A model generated the notes under the pieces. That model made no database searches. It was given only the letters and a program-made list of their open reading frames with translations, and was not told the DNA's origin. Shown in pieces: positions 21,100-35,260 of a stretch of 64,000 nucleotides of DNA; the first letter of the stretch is position 1, and every line of letters starts with the position of its first letter. Origin of the DNA: Mycteria americana. Its lineage: Eukaryota > Chordata > Aves > Ciconiiformes > Ciconiidae. Where the stretch lies: positions 79,961,635 through 80,025,634 of the forward strand of contig NC_134365.1 in NCBI RefSeq assembly GCF_035582795.1. Direction: 5' to 3'. Position numbers and translations under genes: made by a program.

Positions 21100-24000
21100 G
21101 TGGGTGTTGTCCGTGGGCTGCCTTTCCTTACTCTGTGCACACACACACCGCCGCCCCCCGCGTACAAACCCGGGCGTGGGTCTGAAAACCAGCGTGGAGG
21201 GGCATGCTTCTTCTCACTGTGAAGCTGCGCCAGTTCGTATACAGGAATTGGACTGTTGTCGGGCCAGGGAGATCAAGAAAGAGTGAGGGGATCAGCAACA
21301 CAACTATTAATTGCTACGTTACTTCTCTAAAGATTGCATATGCGGGTTTGTTTGCTTTTTGTCTCACAAAACCCATGGAAGTAGGACTGCCGTTCAGATG
21401 ACCTTTGTCTCCTCAATGACTACGTGCTAACCCTCAGACTAGCGCGTCCTACTCGCTTCTTTGAGCTGGTAAGCCTTTTTTGTGTTTCCATACAAACCCA
21501 AGAAGTTTCAGCAAAAGAAACTAAACTAGGTTGTGTCTAAACTAGGTTGGAGATAGCATCATTTTCAGGGCAAAATCTTTTTGTATTTTTGACCCTTACT
21601 TCATCATTATCTTCAGCTAATTGATTTGGAGATGCTGGGCTGGAGATAAATGATAGATTTTCTTTCCTTCAAATATTGGTTTAACTATTGCTGAAAGCTC
21701 AGGCTGCAGATAAGAAGATTTCATGAAGCTTAGTAATTCTGTGAGTTAAAAAACGCCAAACCTGTAGAATATTAAAATAGGTAATTCTTAGATTAGTATT
21801 CAGAAATTCATACAGTTACTTCAACTTTATAGGCAAAATACATAAAGCTTATTAAACTACTTTAAACAAATACCACCTTAGGAATGCTAAAAGACTTCCA
21901 GAAAGTAAGGTAATATTCATAAATACAAAAACATTGATAGAGGTGGGTTGAAACCATTTGCTGAATGCTATTCTAGTGCATGATCATTATTTGTTACTCA
22001 TCCAAAATAATTGGCGTGGCAGGTGATACAGTCGATTGAAAATTCCTTTTTCCACCCATTGACCTTCTGCCAACAAAGCTTAACATTCACTCCTCTAAAC
22101 TTGCAGAAGGAAAGGTCATCTATACCACACTGCTGCCTGACACCCATACCTCCCCATCACCTTTTGATAAAATGGTTCCTATGATAAAATATTTCAAAGG
22201 CCCATTGGACTTCAGCTTTCACAATCCATCACAAATGCATTTATCTCCACTCCTTCCACTGGAGAGGCTTTTTCTGCACCTAGGGAGGAGAATCCAAGTG
22301 ACCTTCAGAAGTTGCCAGTCAGGCTGGCGACTTTGAATTTCTCTGACAGCTTAGTCAACAGGAGGTAACTATTGGGTGTGCAGTTACTTAAGGGTAACTT
22401 GGGTGTCAGCCTCAAAAAAAGGAGATGACAGGAATGAGATTCACTGGCCGAGGCCTGGGTTTCTTTTCATTCCAGACTGCACATCATCCGTACTGTGCCA
22501 CAAGGGACACAGTGCTGTAGTGCTACTATGGGCAGGGGACTCTGTCCCAGCAGGAGGAGCAATCCTCGCAGTATGTGGAGAGCTTCACAGCCTGCTGTAA
22601 AGCTTTGTAAATGAAAGTATGAGCAGTGCCGAAGGCGAAAGGAATTTTAAACTGTCAGTCACAGCTCACATCATCTTGCCTAGAGCTTATTTCCAAGCAT
22701 AGTGTTCAAAATCAGAACAAATCCCGTGAAATTTCTGGGGAACGCAGACAACAGGGATAATTCCTCTGCGACAGGCTGCTTTGCGTGCCTTTCTCTTCTT
22801 TCTGTACTGCTCAGATCCATCACAGGTAACTAGTATGCTTGTTACAGGTCCCAAAGGCTTAACGACAGGGAAAATCCAGCTGCATTTATCCCAGCCAGCC
22901 ACTGTCTGGCACTGTTGCTCCACGCAACTGTAGATGAAGCCCCCACCTCCCCCCCCAATCTAACCGTAAGAAAATAGAAGCACGAAAATGTTCCTCAGGG
23001 AAAACGTACAGAGTATATGTGGTTGAAAAAGAAAGAGAGGAAAAGAACTAAAAGAAGAAAAATGAAAATAAGAAGCATACAAGGAGAGGTATCTTATATC
23101 TGACCAGGATCTTACACACAATTTACACATGTTCTTTACAAATGTCTATGTTAAGTGTGTATATATATTTCCTACCAGTCTTTAATATTTTATATTTACG
23201 TTACCAGGCCTTTGCACATGAAGTCTTTTCTTAAACAACTCTCTCTCATTTACCCAATTGCTTCCGAGGTCTAAGATGGCCATCCTTTCTGAGAGATTCC
23301 CAAGCCCACTCTCTGTCTCTAGAGCTTTCTTAAGACGTTCTTAAGATGTCCGTCAGTGAGCTTCTGATGCCGAGCCCTGTTCTCAGTCATCTGGTCTTTT
23401 GAGCAGAAGGGTATGAAACTCATCTGATGGGAGCAGGCAAATTACATGCTGTTTATGCTTTTGGAGCATACATCTGGCAAGACGTCCAGCACAGTGGCCA
23501 TTAATGGCAATAGAAAGTTTGCACTAAGGTCAAGGTTTGAATCTGGTCATATATAGTAACTAAGCATTCCATTGCTGCTACTCTTAGTTGTTCTCTCACT
23601 TGGCGTTACACAAAACAGCCTTTGTCTACACCTTTGGTTATCACTGGCTTTCATTTATCTTCCTTTCTGTTTTCCATCCCCTATTTCTCTTCCTCTTCTT
23701 TCCTCTTTTTTACATCTCATTACCTGGAATATGTTCTGCCTCTCAGGGTATCTGTCTTCCTGTAATTCCTAAGCCTGCTAATATTTTGTCAGTTTAGCAG
23801 ACACCAAATTAGATTAATAAGTAACATAGGTGTCCATGCTCAGTTGCTTCATATGTTTCACATTTTCAGGTTAATCCCCGTTTGAAAATTTTTGTTTACT
23901 TTTTGTTTCATCAAAGCTGAGAGGCATTGTTTAAACCCCAGAAATGTATAATTAGATACATTACATGTGTCTGGGGTGCCAGCATGAAATGGAACTAACA

Positions 24001-24285
24001 GACTTTCTCACTAACTCCTCCCTTACTAATTGTGTATTTACTGGCTTTGTTGCACTGCACTTAATACAATTTTAGATCTTTTTTTCTGTTCTTCATGAAC
24101 TGGCTTCTTATTCCATTGACTATGTTAGTCTGAAAGATTCTCTGCAGAAACAGGTCCAGCAGTTAAAATGGAATGTGTGTCAGCAATATCATATAGCTGC
24201 CAAAAGAAGTTAAATACTGTGAATAAACATGCATGTTGTATGTACATGCTGTACATGAACTAATCCTTTCATTCTTTGCAGCAGT
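21100..24285. other. intergenic AT-rich sequence, no gene
   Basis: No coding or RNA gene was recognised. A 13-base unit 'ctaaactaggttg' is directly repeated at 21521 and 21537, and there is a purine-rich stretch at about 23015-23090. Remaining open frames are short and unsupported. Confidence 0.6.
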
Positions 24286-24289
24286 AGGA

Positions 24290-24640
24290 AGCCTAGACTG
24301 ATGGATGAACTGTCTCTTCTGGGCAGCATACTTCAAGAAAGATATAGATCAACTGGAGGGGACTCAGAGGTGAACAAAAGGAAGATGTGTAGAAGACATG
24401 ATCCATGAAGAAAAATTGAATCAGCTGTGTTTGTTTATTTTACAGAAATATGGACTGAGCAGAGAGAGGATAATAGTCTTCAAATGTGCAAAAACATGTT
24501 GCAAAGATGGCAAGGTAAGAAATTGTTGTCCACAGACACAGGGGATAAATGGATTTGAGCAGCATTTAGACAAAATTAGTTTAAGAATTAGGAAAAATCT
24601 TCCCGAGATTTAAGATAGGTTAGGTAAACATCTACAGAAA
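24290..24640 (+). mobile_element. CR1 LINE fragment (old, truncated)
   Basis: The order of blocks matches the 3' half of an old CR1 element: 'ttcaagaaagatatagatcaactggagggga', then 'catgatccatgaagaaaaattgaa', 'aggataatagtcttcaaatgtg', 'gttgcaaagatgg' and 'gaattaggaaaaatctt'. CR1 is the dominant LINE of birds. This copy is strongly diverged, contains no intact reverse-transcriptase frame and is therefore inactive. Boundaries are approximate. Confidence 0.75.
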
Positions 24641-24649
24641 TTTAGTAGT

Positions 24650-27600
24650 ACAGGATCCTACCACAGGCTACAAGCATCAGTCTACAAGCTCTCTTTTAGC
24701 CACGATGCCTATGATTCAGTGACTCTGCTTTCAGTCACTGTGCTGTGAAAATTCTATTCTCTTTCATAAAGCATGGTGAGATATAAAATAAACCTTCCCG
24801 ACTTACTCTGAAAGAGTTTTGGAAAGCATCTAGCTTGACCAAAGGAGATGTAGTTTGTATCCAGGAGTTCAGAGGAACACCCAAGGCAGTTGTCTCTAGG
24901 GAGTATTTCCTGAAGTGAACTATGTCATCCTAATCCTGCAGTAACAAGTCCTCATACTGGTCCTCACAAAAGAAAAAAAAATCTAATAAAAGGAGTCTTT
25001 GCACATTTCTAATTAGGTCAGCAATTCAGAGACTTAAGGTTTCAAACTTCAGGTTTTGAAACTCTGTGAACAACTTTCATTCCCTGCTTCAGGTAATGTA
25101 TTAGAGTGAGACAACCTCATTGAACCCAAGTCTGCTGTTTGCCTAAGGTAGCCCTGCTAAGGCAGCCCAAATGAATGCAAACCAAATATTGAGTTCAGCA
25201 AGGTTTATACTGGAATCACGACAAAATAAATTTAGTCCTGTAATTTAATCTGTAATCAGCACAATCTTTTGCTGTAGTTTTTGTGTTATTTAAAGAGGAA
25301 TCCCTTCTCTTCTCTTTTTCTAGGACCCATTGCAGGTCTCTAAGTCAACAACTACCTATGATGCAATAAAGGAAAATCAGGACTCAGAAGTAGTTTTTGT
25401 TGTGATTTACATGCTCCAGTCATGTTTTCTAATCATATTCTCAGAAATGGCTGGGATCTTTTTTTCTAAAACATCTTTTTAGTTATCTGTTTTTTCAAAC
25501 GATGAGTACAAAAGATACTATGGTGGTTTTAGATTACACTTACATCTTAAAATCCTCTTTTCAAAAGCTAGGTGACTGAATAGTTTTATGATGTCTGAAT
25601 GATATATTCAGCTTTTTTTCCTGCCTATAGTGTGTTTATAATATTAAAAGGGAAGCTATACATTGTTAAGGACTCTATAGGAGAGAGTCTTTTTTCCTAA
25701 CTGATCTTCTTCTATTGTAACCTTACGCCATCTGATGCAAAATTATTTTTGGCTTCTATGAGTTGCAAACCAATAAGCATTGATAATCAGCCTGCGAAGA
25801 CTACAGCCAAACCTAGTCTGTATATTTGGCCTGATGTTTTGTCCCAGTGAAATGGCATGATTGTAGATTTCAAATACCACTTAGAAATGATTATTTGCAT
25901 CACAGGAACAAAGCTTGAAATCTCGCTAAGGCAAACAGCATCTTTGCCTTGGTTCAGATAGAGGGAGACACACACGGTGTTTGTCACTGGGGCAGCATCC
26001 CAGTGTAGGTAAGGCCAGAGCGGCCACAGTGCCAAGTTACGGGATGAGATTGTAGATAGGGAGCATGGCACTCTTCTACCAATGCTAAGGGGAGATTGCT
26101 TCCTTGCAGAAATATGACAGAACCATTCTTACCCTTTAATTACCAAACAGAAAACTACCAGGCCCTACTATAGCCTTTCTGCCACTGCAGCTGTCCGCTC
26201 ATTTGATCTCAGCTTCATCCCTATTACATGTAGCTAGGTCGTGAGTCTAGAGTTGCAGGTCCTTTTGATTCCTTCTTCAGGTAACCCTCTGCAGAGGTAC
26301 TTTTCATTGTAAGAAGCTGAGGCATTTTGGTAAGAATCATCAAAGGTATACACTAGCAATACTCATTAAAAAAAGAAGTGGGAGAAATACAGGGGAGAAA
26401 AAAGCATTAGTGATAAATAAAACAGTACAATGGTTCTCTCTTCCAGTTGAGTCAGATGTCAACATTTGGAACTCTAAGGTCTAGTGAGGTTTCCACTTAC
26501 CCTGCTTCATCTCCATCCATCCACGCCCCTGCCTCATTGCTAGACAATGACAGAGAATTTAGTCATTTCTAATTTGAGCAGTGTAGAGATTACTCATTTC
26601 CCATTGGCTTGACCACAACATGAATGAGCTTACTTCTTTTTTCATTTATCAATGTATCACTGGTGATACAGCTTAATCATGTGAATCCTCTTTAGCAGTT
26701 CCCCTTATTGATGTCAAAGGTATTACTTATAATCTCTTGGATAAACCGTTAAATGCGTTTCCGTCATCAGAAGAAACATACGCCTCTGTGGGATTGCCAC
26801 CAGACCAGTAAATCGGCACTGCATTTAAGCATACAAAGATCTTGTAATTTCACTAATTTCAAATAACCGTATCAAAGCCCACCTTTTTTTTTTTTTCTTT
26901 CTTTCTTATACCTAAACTACATTTCCCAGAAATCTCAGGGCTAGTGTCAAAGTGCACATCCATCTCTTGCTATAACAGCTCCAGCTGTCTGGTGCAGTCT
27001 CCTGTTAGGGAAACATCCTGAAAGGCGAACAGTAAGTGCAGAAAACCATATGACAGCATCTTTTTTTCCTCTCATATCAAGAAAATATTAAACAGATTTC
27101 AGCAACCAGTAAGAAACTTTATAACAGCAGCCATATGTTTGGGTCATATTTTATATCTTGTAATTGAGCTTTTAAACATTCATTTTTTCCTAAGAATAAC
27201 TCATTAATGGACTTGATAACCATCTCTGCATAAAAATACAGGACTTTATAGGCTTTATTCATATTGAAAATATTAATTTGTTTTATTGTATACTGCTTAC
27301 TATTTTGGGATAAATCTGTATGAATGGGTGCCCTCCTGTTTGGAATAAAAGTAGCATCTCTCAATTTTTTTTATGTTGTTTTTAAAAATTACTCTGATGA
27401 TCCATATTTATATACACTTGACAGTACATCATTGCCAGATTTCAAAAGCTAATTGCATACCTTCCAATGCTTCATGTTTTTAAATAACAGACGAGATGAG
27501 AACCTCTGGATTTTTTTTTCCAAACATGTGAGATGCCAAGAAAAACTCCTAAATGTGATTTCCCCCCCTCCCCCTCCTTCCTAAGAAAAGAAAACACATA

Positions 27601-30600
27601 TAAAATGGCTATTTTTTCAATTATCCTGATTTTTTAAGTAAATCCAATAATGGGAGTGGGGGGAGGGAAAGTCCAGGCATTAGTTTTGAAAGTACAGAAT
27701 TGATGATACTAATGTTGCCAACCTAAACATGAGGACATGGGTTTGTTTAGCTTCCTGTCTCTCCCACCCAGCCATCATCAAGGACCATCTACTGCTCTTA
27801 CCTAGGAGGGACTGCAATTCATTTAAAGCTACAGTAATGACAGTGCTGAGATATATGTCCATTCATTAGCCTACTTGTTAAGAGTTCGATCTATGGCTGC
27901 TGTCTTAAATCAGAAAAACCCTGCCCATTAAGGAGGTTTTCAGGTGAAGATGATGCCTAGTGAGTAGTTTTATAAAGCTGTGTCCAACTAAGTTTACTAC
28001 ATTCACCCTTGTGTCTGTTTTCCAAAACATTTGTCCGTTTTACACTGGTATTTTAATCTTTGCCTCTGTGCATCAGGCTTTGACTAACTTAGCTATGTTG
28101 TCACACTGCCGTTCTATGGTATAATTGTACTGGATACATTAACTTAGTTACACAGAAATGGCCAGACTTTGGAAACAATCTAGAAAAGTTTGCCACTCTT
28201 CCCTTTACAGTTTTCAACGATTCATCAAATAATGCTGTTTGTGTCATGTCCTCCCCCAGGTCACTGAATTATAATGATCACTTATCTACAAATCTTTGCT
28301 ACATTTTCTTTCTATTACAATAAGCCTCTCTTTCATCAGGATTATTAGCAAAAGCTGCAGGATATTTTATCTGGCTGCAATTCAGCTTCATGTGGGGGTG
28401 CTCACATGCACCCTGCGGTATTTTGTGCAGTTATAAGCAATTTATGAGATGTTTAAAAGTGCATACTTTAGTTTTAAGATTTAACTCTTTGCTTGAATCC
28501 AGTGTCTGATTAATCTCAGTACAAGATTTCTGTAGAGACCAGGGTCTAAATCTTAAGTGGTGTTGACTGCCTCTACTCTTTCATCACCTTCTTTGGAGCT
28601 GAAGGTTCTGAGCATTTTTTTTGGATGCAGCCCTAACGTATCTTACATGCATTATAAAGGATGTTAAAAAAATTATTTCCAAACTAAGCACAGGCTTACT
28701 GGGCAAGGGCCCAAAAGGGCAGCAGCTTCCCCATTATGCCTTCCTGGCGTGACACCTGCACTCCTGCATTATCTGAAATCATTGTGCGACCACCATAGCC
28801 CCTGTCTCCCCCCCACCCCTGCCACCCCCAGTGTGCTCCCTGAAAGCTGTAAAGCATGAGGACAGGTTACCTAAGGAAGCATGCAAAACAAATCTTGTAA
28901 GACACTGGGCTGGCAGATGCTGGGCTCCTGTGGTACCGTCCATGATGGCAAAACATGTAAAGTATGGACCAAAAATCAGTTATTTAATCACTTCGGCAAA
29001 CAAAGCCTCCATGACCCTGCCTTAGTAGAAAATCTTCAATTCTCTGTGGCTTCTAGAATCAATTTATCTTTCTGCTTTTTTAAAAGAAGGGGGAAATAGG
29101 TATAGGTGCCACTGTGCTTGCACCTGTGCACCCATACCTGTGCCTCCAGAAAAGTGAAGAATTGGGGCATCTTTGGAGAAAGTATAAACAGTTCCTGTAG
29201 GATGGACAGGTTTCACATGAGGGTATAAATGAAATTCTTTCAGTCCTCTTTGGGTGCAGACAATGACTTTTTTCTACTTGTTCCTACAAGGGTGAGTAAA
29301 CTGGAGACTAGCTTTGTGACCTTTACATGATACTATTATATAAACATTAAGAACGAATGCTGCTTGTGCTAGTAGGAAATGGTGGGGCAGTATCATCTGT
29401 CCATGGAGATTTTTTATATAAAAAAGAGTAGCTGTAAAGTAGCTATGTTCGCTCATAGGGTCCTAAACAAAGAAAATGCCTCAATTTAAATGTAACGTAA
29501 TTCACATCAGGAAATGTTTTGATATGGTCTCTGTATATATGACAATGCATGTAAGCCAATGATAATTCTTCCTATTCGTAATGCCTGTCTATTGCCTGGT
29601 CTAGCTAGAGAACAAATGCAGTCAGGAATCTAGGAATCCTGACTGCTAGACTGGCTCTTGTTTCCTCCATTAATCTATTAGACATCCTCCTCCCCAAGCT
29701 GGCACCACAACACAGAATTGCTGATTACCAAGCTTAAATGATTAGTCCTCACCACCCTTCCAGATCTAGAGTAGAGCCCCAAAACCTAGTACCACTCTGT
29801 GGGATGTTCCTCACCATTTCACATTTTGTCTGCAGGGTCTCTGGATGCAGGACAGTTTTACGCTGAGTAAATTATTTCCTCTAAAGTGATAGAAAGCTTT
29901 ATTCACAGCATCATCATGGGCTTGTTTGTGTGCATGCCAGAGCTAATACGGTCTTTTGCCTTTTGCTCCTTGATTGGTGTAACAGGGATCTTTCATATAA
30001 CAGTTGATTGTTACGCTATTGTCTACTGAGTCTCCATGAGCCGTAAACTGAGAACGTATTTATTGCTTTTACCAAACACAGTCCCTTGGCTAAATCTCCT
30101 TATTCAATTGTTTCACTCCCTTTTTTCTTCTTTTAGAAAGTCATAACTTGGTCTGATTCTAAAGGCAGTGTCCCACTTTGACTACAGACAATGTCTCTCA
30201 CAGTCAATGGAGCATAAAGGTAAGGGGAAGACCCCTCTTTTGGCTGACAGCTGTGGGTGTCCATTTACTTTTGGTAATTAAAAAAAAGACGCGCAATTTT
30301 CTAGAAGTTTCTTTTCGACTTTCCTATTGTTGTATGGGTACTTTTCCTTTGTAATGGGGAAACCAAATCTTAATTGTCTGTCATTCCTTAGAACTGCATT
30401 GTGTCAGCTCATGTAAAGATTGCCCTATTAATAAATCTTACTTTTCGGTGTCATAATACAGAGAAATCTGTTTTCTTTATGTAGCACAAGTATATGCTTT
30501 GGAAGAATTCGATATAGGACAGTAAGTATGCAAAGGGCTTTAAGGGTGGCTATTACACCTACTTACACATTGACAAAAAAAGACTGTAAGAGAACAGAAA

Positions 30601-31265
30601 ATGCAAGGTAGTAATTTCCGGAGAAACTGGGAAAGAACAGTGATATAAGAGAAAAATGGTGTGCAGAAGAGAGTCAGCAGACAGTGAAAAGAGAAGAGAT
30701 GTGTTAACTGTAATAGGAGTGCAGGAAAGAAAGATTTTGGAACCAAATGAAAGAGAAGCACTTTGGTAAAATGAGCCATTGTATTAAAAATATACAGGAA
30801 ATACAGCATTTCTTTGGTATTTCTAAGAAATGTAACTCAACTGTTTGTAACTCAACAACTATATTTTGAAAATAAAAATTAAAGCAAATGTAGCAATTCT
30901 GGAATCTGCAAGACCCTGTTTCTGCTAATAATTTCCATGGCTATAGCTCCCTTTTTGAAACTAGAATCTGTTACCTCTCCTTCAGACTGGTGTGGCTTTT
31001 CTGACGGTCTTGTAGATGCTGACAGACCAACTCAGTTCCAGTTGTTTTAAGTGTATTACATTGTTTGTCTGTCAAGGCATCCTGCTGATAAAGTAGTGAA
31101 ATAATACAAGCCTTACCCATAGAAATCTTAACAATTGGAAAGTGGGCGCCTTCTGCCTTTTAATTCTTTGTCACAGGTTACTTCAGCTAGTCATTGTTCA
31201 TGTAGTTTGTCATGACATTAAGGAAATTTGAGTATACTGAATTTGACATGCCTAGTGCTAGTCTT
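24650..31265. other. intergenic AT-rich sequence, no gene
   Basis: A long gene-free stretch. Open frames are short, isolated and unlike known proteins. There are simple T-runs (about 26885-26897) and a polypurine GGGGAGGGAAAG patch near 27657-27670. A few splice-like sites (for example a minus-strand GTAAGT near 26501) have no partner and were not called. Confidence 0.6.
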
Positions 31266-31269
31266 CACT

Positions 31270-31405
31270 GAATCACTGGCCTGCTGAATGACTTTGTGTG
31301 AGTCATTTCCATCACTGCGCCTCCTGCCTCAGCGAGGAGGTGGGGACATTCATGCTAGTTCCTTCTCTACGTGCTTTGCTAACTGCTCATAGTGCTATGA
31401 AAGAC
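31270..31405 (+). repeat. MIR-like SINE remnant
   Basis: The sequence follows the MIR consensus order: 'ctgaatgactttgtgtgagtcatttccatcactg', then 'gcgcctcctgcctcagcgagg', 'aggtggggac' and 'acgtgctttgctaactgctcatagtgctatga'. These correspond to the 'gtgaccttgggcaagtca', 'gcctcagtttcc' and 'aaagtgctt' blocks of the family. It is diverged and the edges are uncertain. Confidence 0.4.
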
Positions 31406-32049
31406 AGCAGTGGTATTACTAGCGACGCAAAAGCTAAAGGGATCATAGTAGATTTGGCTGATACAAAAGAAGCAATAACAAAGCCAAAGGATATAAATAT
31501 ACCACCTTCTTTGGATGTTTGAGCCAGCTTTGCTGAATGGGAAATGCCAAAACTGTGAGCCAGACCTTTGTCTTCATGGCTTGCAAAAAGCAACGAGGAT
31601 GTTTTCATGTTATTACTGACAAGATTGTTAACAGTTTCTTACATAAAGGGCAGGGTATTGACCACTTTTGCACAATTTGTAATGAAGGCATTTCTGAAGA
31701 AGTCATCTGTAGACACAAGTGACCACATCAGTTGTTGCTCCTTATAGGGAATATTGCTGGTGGTGTTCTCACCTCAGAGGCCTTCCTTTCTTTATCTGTT
31801 TGACTACTGATATGGGTGAGACAGGGAAAAATTACCATTTCCTCCCAGGGACAGAAACAAGTAAGGAGATTGGGCATATCTTGCTGAAGACACCATATGT
31901 ATCTTGTGAGATAGATATACTGATATTCCCTGACTCACTCTTGGCTTGTTCAGGGAATTTGTGGAAGTACAAGGCCTCTGCTTTCAGTGACCATTTCTAC
32001 TCCCTTCATAAACATTGGATACTAAAATAATGATTTACCTATCTTTCCT

Positions 32050-32235
32050 AAGAGCACTCAAGTTTCCAGAGACACTGGAGCAGGCTTCCTAGAGAGGTGA
32101 TCGATGCCCCGTGCCTGTCCGTGTTTAAGAGACATTTGGACAATGCCCTTAATAATATGCTTTAACTTTTGGTCAGCCCTGAAGTGGTCAGGCAGTCAGA
32201 CTAGATGATTGTTGTAGGTCCCTTCCAACTGAAAT
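32050..32235 (+). mobile_element. CR1 LINE 3' end
   Basis: The blocks 'actggagcaggcttcctagagaggtgatcgatgccc', 'gtgtttaagagacatttggac' and 'agactagatgattgttgtaggtcccttccaactgaaat' are the conserved 3' end of an avian CR1 in sense orientation. The fragment is 5'-truncated, as most CR1 copies are, and non-coding. It runs directly into an ATTCT microsatellite grown from its tail. Confidence 0.92.
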
Positions 32236-32320
32236 ATTCTATTCTATTCTATTCTATTCTATTCTATTCTATTCTATTCTATTCTATTCTATTTCTATTT
32301 CTATTTCTATTTCTATTTCT
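32236..32320. repeat. (ATTCT)n/(ATTTCT)n microsatellite on CR1 tail
   Basis: Eleven perfect ATTCT units (32236-32290) are followed by five ATTTCT units (32291-32320). Expansion of the 3' tail repeat is typical of avian CR1 insertions. The array is likely to be variable in length between individuals. Confidence 0.95.
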
Positions 32321-32329
32321 CAGTATGCA

Positions 32330-35090
32330 AAGAGTCTGTATGAAAAAATACTTTCTTTTTCCAGTTACTTAGAGAAAATGGAAGAGTCAGATTCAATTCA
32401 ACCAAGATAACGGCGATACAGGTATGTAGATATATCTAAGAGGCAACAATTCAGGATGATAAAGGCATACCGTTGATGCAGAAACAATTTTTACACAGCG
32501 TGTTTGTTGCACTAAGCACAAAATATTAAAAAAATATATATACTAAACAAGTTTCCTTAGACCATAAGATACATGGAGTATCCCTCATTTTACTCAGGGC
32601 TCAAGACCAAATCACTGCTTTAAGTGTAAATCATTACTCAGAGGTAAGAGCATGAGAATGGATACACAGTGTCAAAACACAGGCCGGTTTATGCACCATT
32701 ATGGGTTTTGGTGTTGTTTTTTTCTTTTTTTTTCATTTAAGCATGATTCATTTAATAAAAACTTCACACAAAGAGAGAATTCTCATGGCATAAGACAAGT
32801 CTCAGCTGTGTAAACCTCACGTACTCATTTAAAGAAGCTCACTTGTATTTCTTTTGATAGGTCTACAACTTTCCATTTCTCTTCCTCCAGTTGTTATTGT
32901 TTTACCACTCTCTATGTTCTGCATCTGGGTTTACAAGATGCTACTGACCACACAAACCAAATTTAATATCCTCTGTTTGGATTCCTACCAAACCACAAGA
33001 CCATATATTCTATTATTTTTTTGCTAATTTTTTCTGTCTCTCATTTTTTCTTTTATGTAATTCTCAATCTCATAAGAACAAGCCTAACTCTTTCTGTGGT
33101 GCTGCACTAATGTAACTGAAACTCAGATTTACCCCTTAGAAATTGAAACTCAGTTTCTTCTGTTGATACCAGTAATACTTTTTCCATAGACTTCCTCATT
33201 CTCCCACTATTGTTTTATGTTACAGCAGAATATTATTCTAATTCAATCATTTTTCAACCAATCTAATACAGCCCCAAAGTGGATTAGCCAGCAGGCATGG
33301 GTAGACTGCACATCCATCAATTGACAGCTACAAAATCACTGGATAATTAAATCCAGAGAGAGATCCAGAAAGGGAAGGGAAGGAACAATTCATTTGTCTC
33401 CTACTTCTCCATCTGTTGCTGTTCACTCCATACAATTGAAGATCAGCTCCTTGGCCTTTCTTCTTCCAGCAACCCAAAGCTGGAAGTGGCTTCCACCCCT
33501 GGGGCAGGAGAAACAATGCTTTGAGAAACTGAATGCGACATAAGGGAGAAGAGGAGATGTCTGACCCCCCCACACCCCCTTTTGTCCCTAGGCAGGGAGT
33601 TTCTTCAGAAGTCACACCAATACTACAGTATCTACAAAGGGATTTGCACCGTGATGGCTACGTTGATGTAACTACAGCACAGCATGCGACCCTATAGCTT
33701 GCAAGTCCTGAGTGTGGGCATTCTGTAAACCATCTGTAAACTGTCCTAAAAGCAGGACAATATATGATACCTTACTTTTATAGTGAAGTAAATAGAATGT
33801 CGTAATTCCAGTACTAAGTGTTGATGGTTTTCTCCTTTGTGTGCATTTTTATGATGGCTTTTTTTCTTCTTCACATTTCATCATGTTTTGTCAAAATAAT
33901 CACATTTTTTGTGAGCTTAATTTCTCTCTTTCTCTTTCCCCTCCTTTCCTATCTCAAGTAAATGTCACCAGAAGATGCAAGCATGCAGGTTCTCTAGTGA
34001 TTTCTTTTAATCATGTTCCTTTTCTAAGCAGTTTTTCTTAGATTGCAGAACTTATCTTCAGAACAAAGAATGAGCTTGAACCTGTTCTGTTCATAACAGG
34101 ATGTCTTCCTTCAAGCTGGCTGAAAAACACTATGCCAATAATAATGCTAATACTGATTAGTATGAGCATTGCTATTTCTATTCTTTGAGAAGGCTGTTTA
34201 CTATTTGTAAACAGTAAATTTGTACTTACTATAAATATTTTCTATATAATTTTCTATATAATTAATTTCATTATGATGTTCATCTGAATATGCCTGGTTA
34301 TAAAATGTGTAGACTTTTCCCCTGCTGTACGGTATCCCCCATGCTGTCTTTTCCTTCTAACATTGTCAGAACTGCCACACTGCAAATGCTGCTTAATCAC
34401 CAGTTCCATCAGTGAGTTAAAGAAAAAAAAATGTCAGTGAAAGTAAGAGGTCCGTTTCTGCTGTTGGATATCTGCCAGCAGATTAGTTGGTGGGGGAAAG
34501 GTGGTTAGGGTTTGGGTTTTCCTTTTCCTGCTTTAAGGAGTGGCTGCTGAGGGAGGCTTGAGGAAACTACTTTGGTAGGAAAAAGCTAAAAGGTTTTGTT
34601 AGTTGCTGTGTGTCCATGAGACAGATGCTGTAGCGCATTTCTGTCAGTCTGAAATAAAATAGCTTTTTTAATGGCATGGACCCCTCCCTGCTGCCCAGAG
34701 GGTGCCTCGAACAATTGGAGTGGAGTAGGAATTCGGGGGGGGGGGGGAGATGAAAGAGCCACGAGGCCTCCAAAGGACTTGGGCTGCCCATTCCACAGAC
34801 CTCTACCTCTTGTCCTAATATATTAAAATAATCCTCTGGCATTTAAAATAAACCTAATTTTCTTCTCCTTGGTCCACAAATAAAGTAATGTTACTCCTTA
34901 ACTCGTCAGATCCAGCTCTTTTGACAGAGGCATACAACAACTCCCTTTCTCCAACTCCAAAAAGGCATTTTATAGGGTACGGCTTTATTTCTTTAACTGA
35001 TCGAAGGGAATCATGGTTAAGCAGTACCCAAAACAGGCCAATCCAGACATCTTGACTTTATAACTCACCGTACCTTAAAGCCAGAAGCAC
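32330..35090. other. intergenic AT-rich sequence, no gene
   Basis: No gene was recognised. Minor features are a duplicated 'ttttctatataa' (about 34239-34262), a short FOX-like 'tttgtaaacagtaaa' near 34206-34220, and the G-run listed separately. Confidence 0.6.
34735..34747. repeat. poly-G run
   Basis: Thirteen consecutive G residues are followed by 'agatgaaag'. The length of such runs is prone to sequencing error. Confidence 0.9.
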
Positions 35091-35099
35091 CTAAGTGAT

Positions 35100-35260
35100 G
35101 GACAGCTTGTGAGCGAGCCCCGAAACAGGCACCGGCCACCTCCCCACCGCCTCACACAAGATGGCTCCACGGATGGCCCAGGGCGGGATGGCGGCAGGCC
35201 GCACTGCTGCGGCAGCCTGCCAGGTCTCCACCGCTCCCTGCCCTGAGCCTCGCTATTTTC
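35100..35260. other. small GC-rich patch with YY1-like motif
   Basis: A short CpG-containing patch in AT-rich DNA includes AAGATGGC (35158-35165), the YY1 core, and a second 'ggatggc' nearby. It is too small to call a CpG island, and no transcript can be inferred. Confidence 0.35.

Noticed and set aside
26495-26510. Good minus-strand donor (GTAAGT) upstream of WNT7B as a possible 5' UTR exon
   Set aside because: No promoter-like sequence or CpG island lies next to it, and single donor matches are common by chance.
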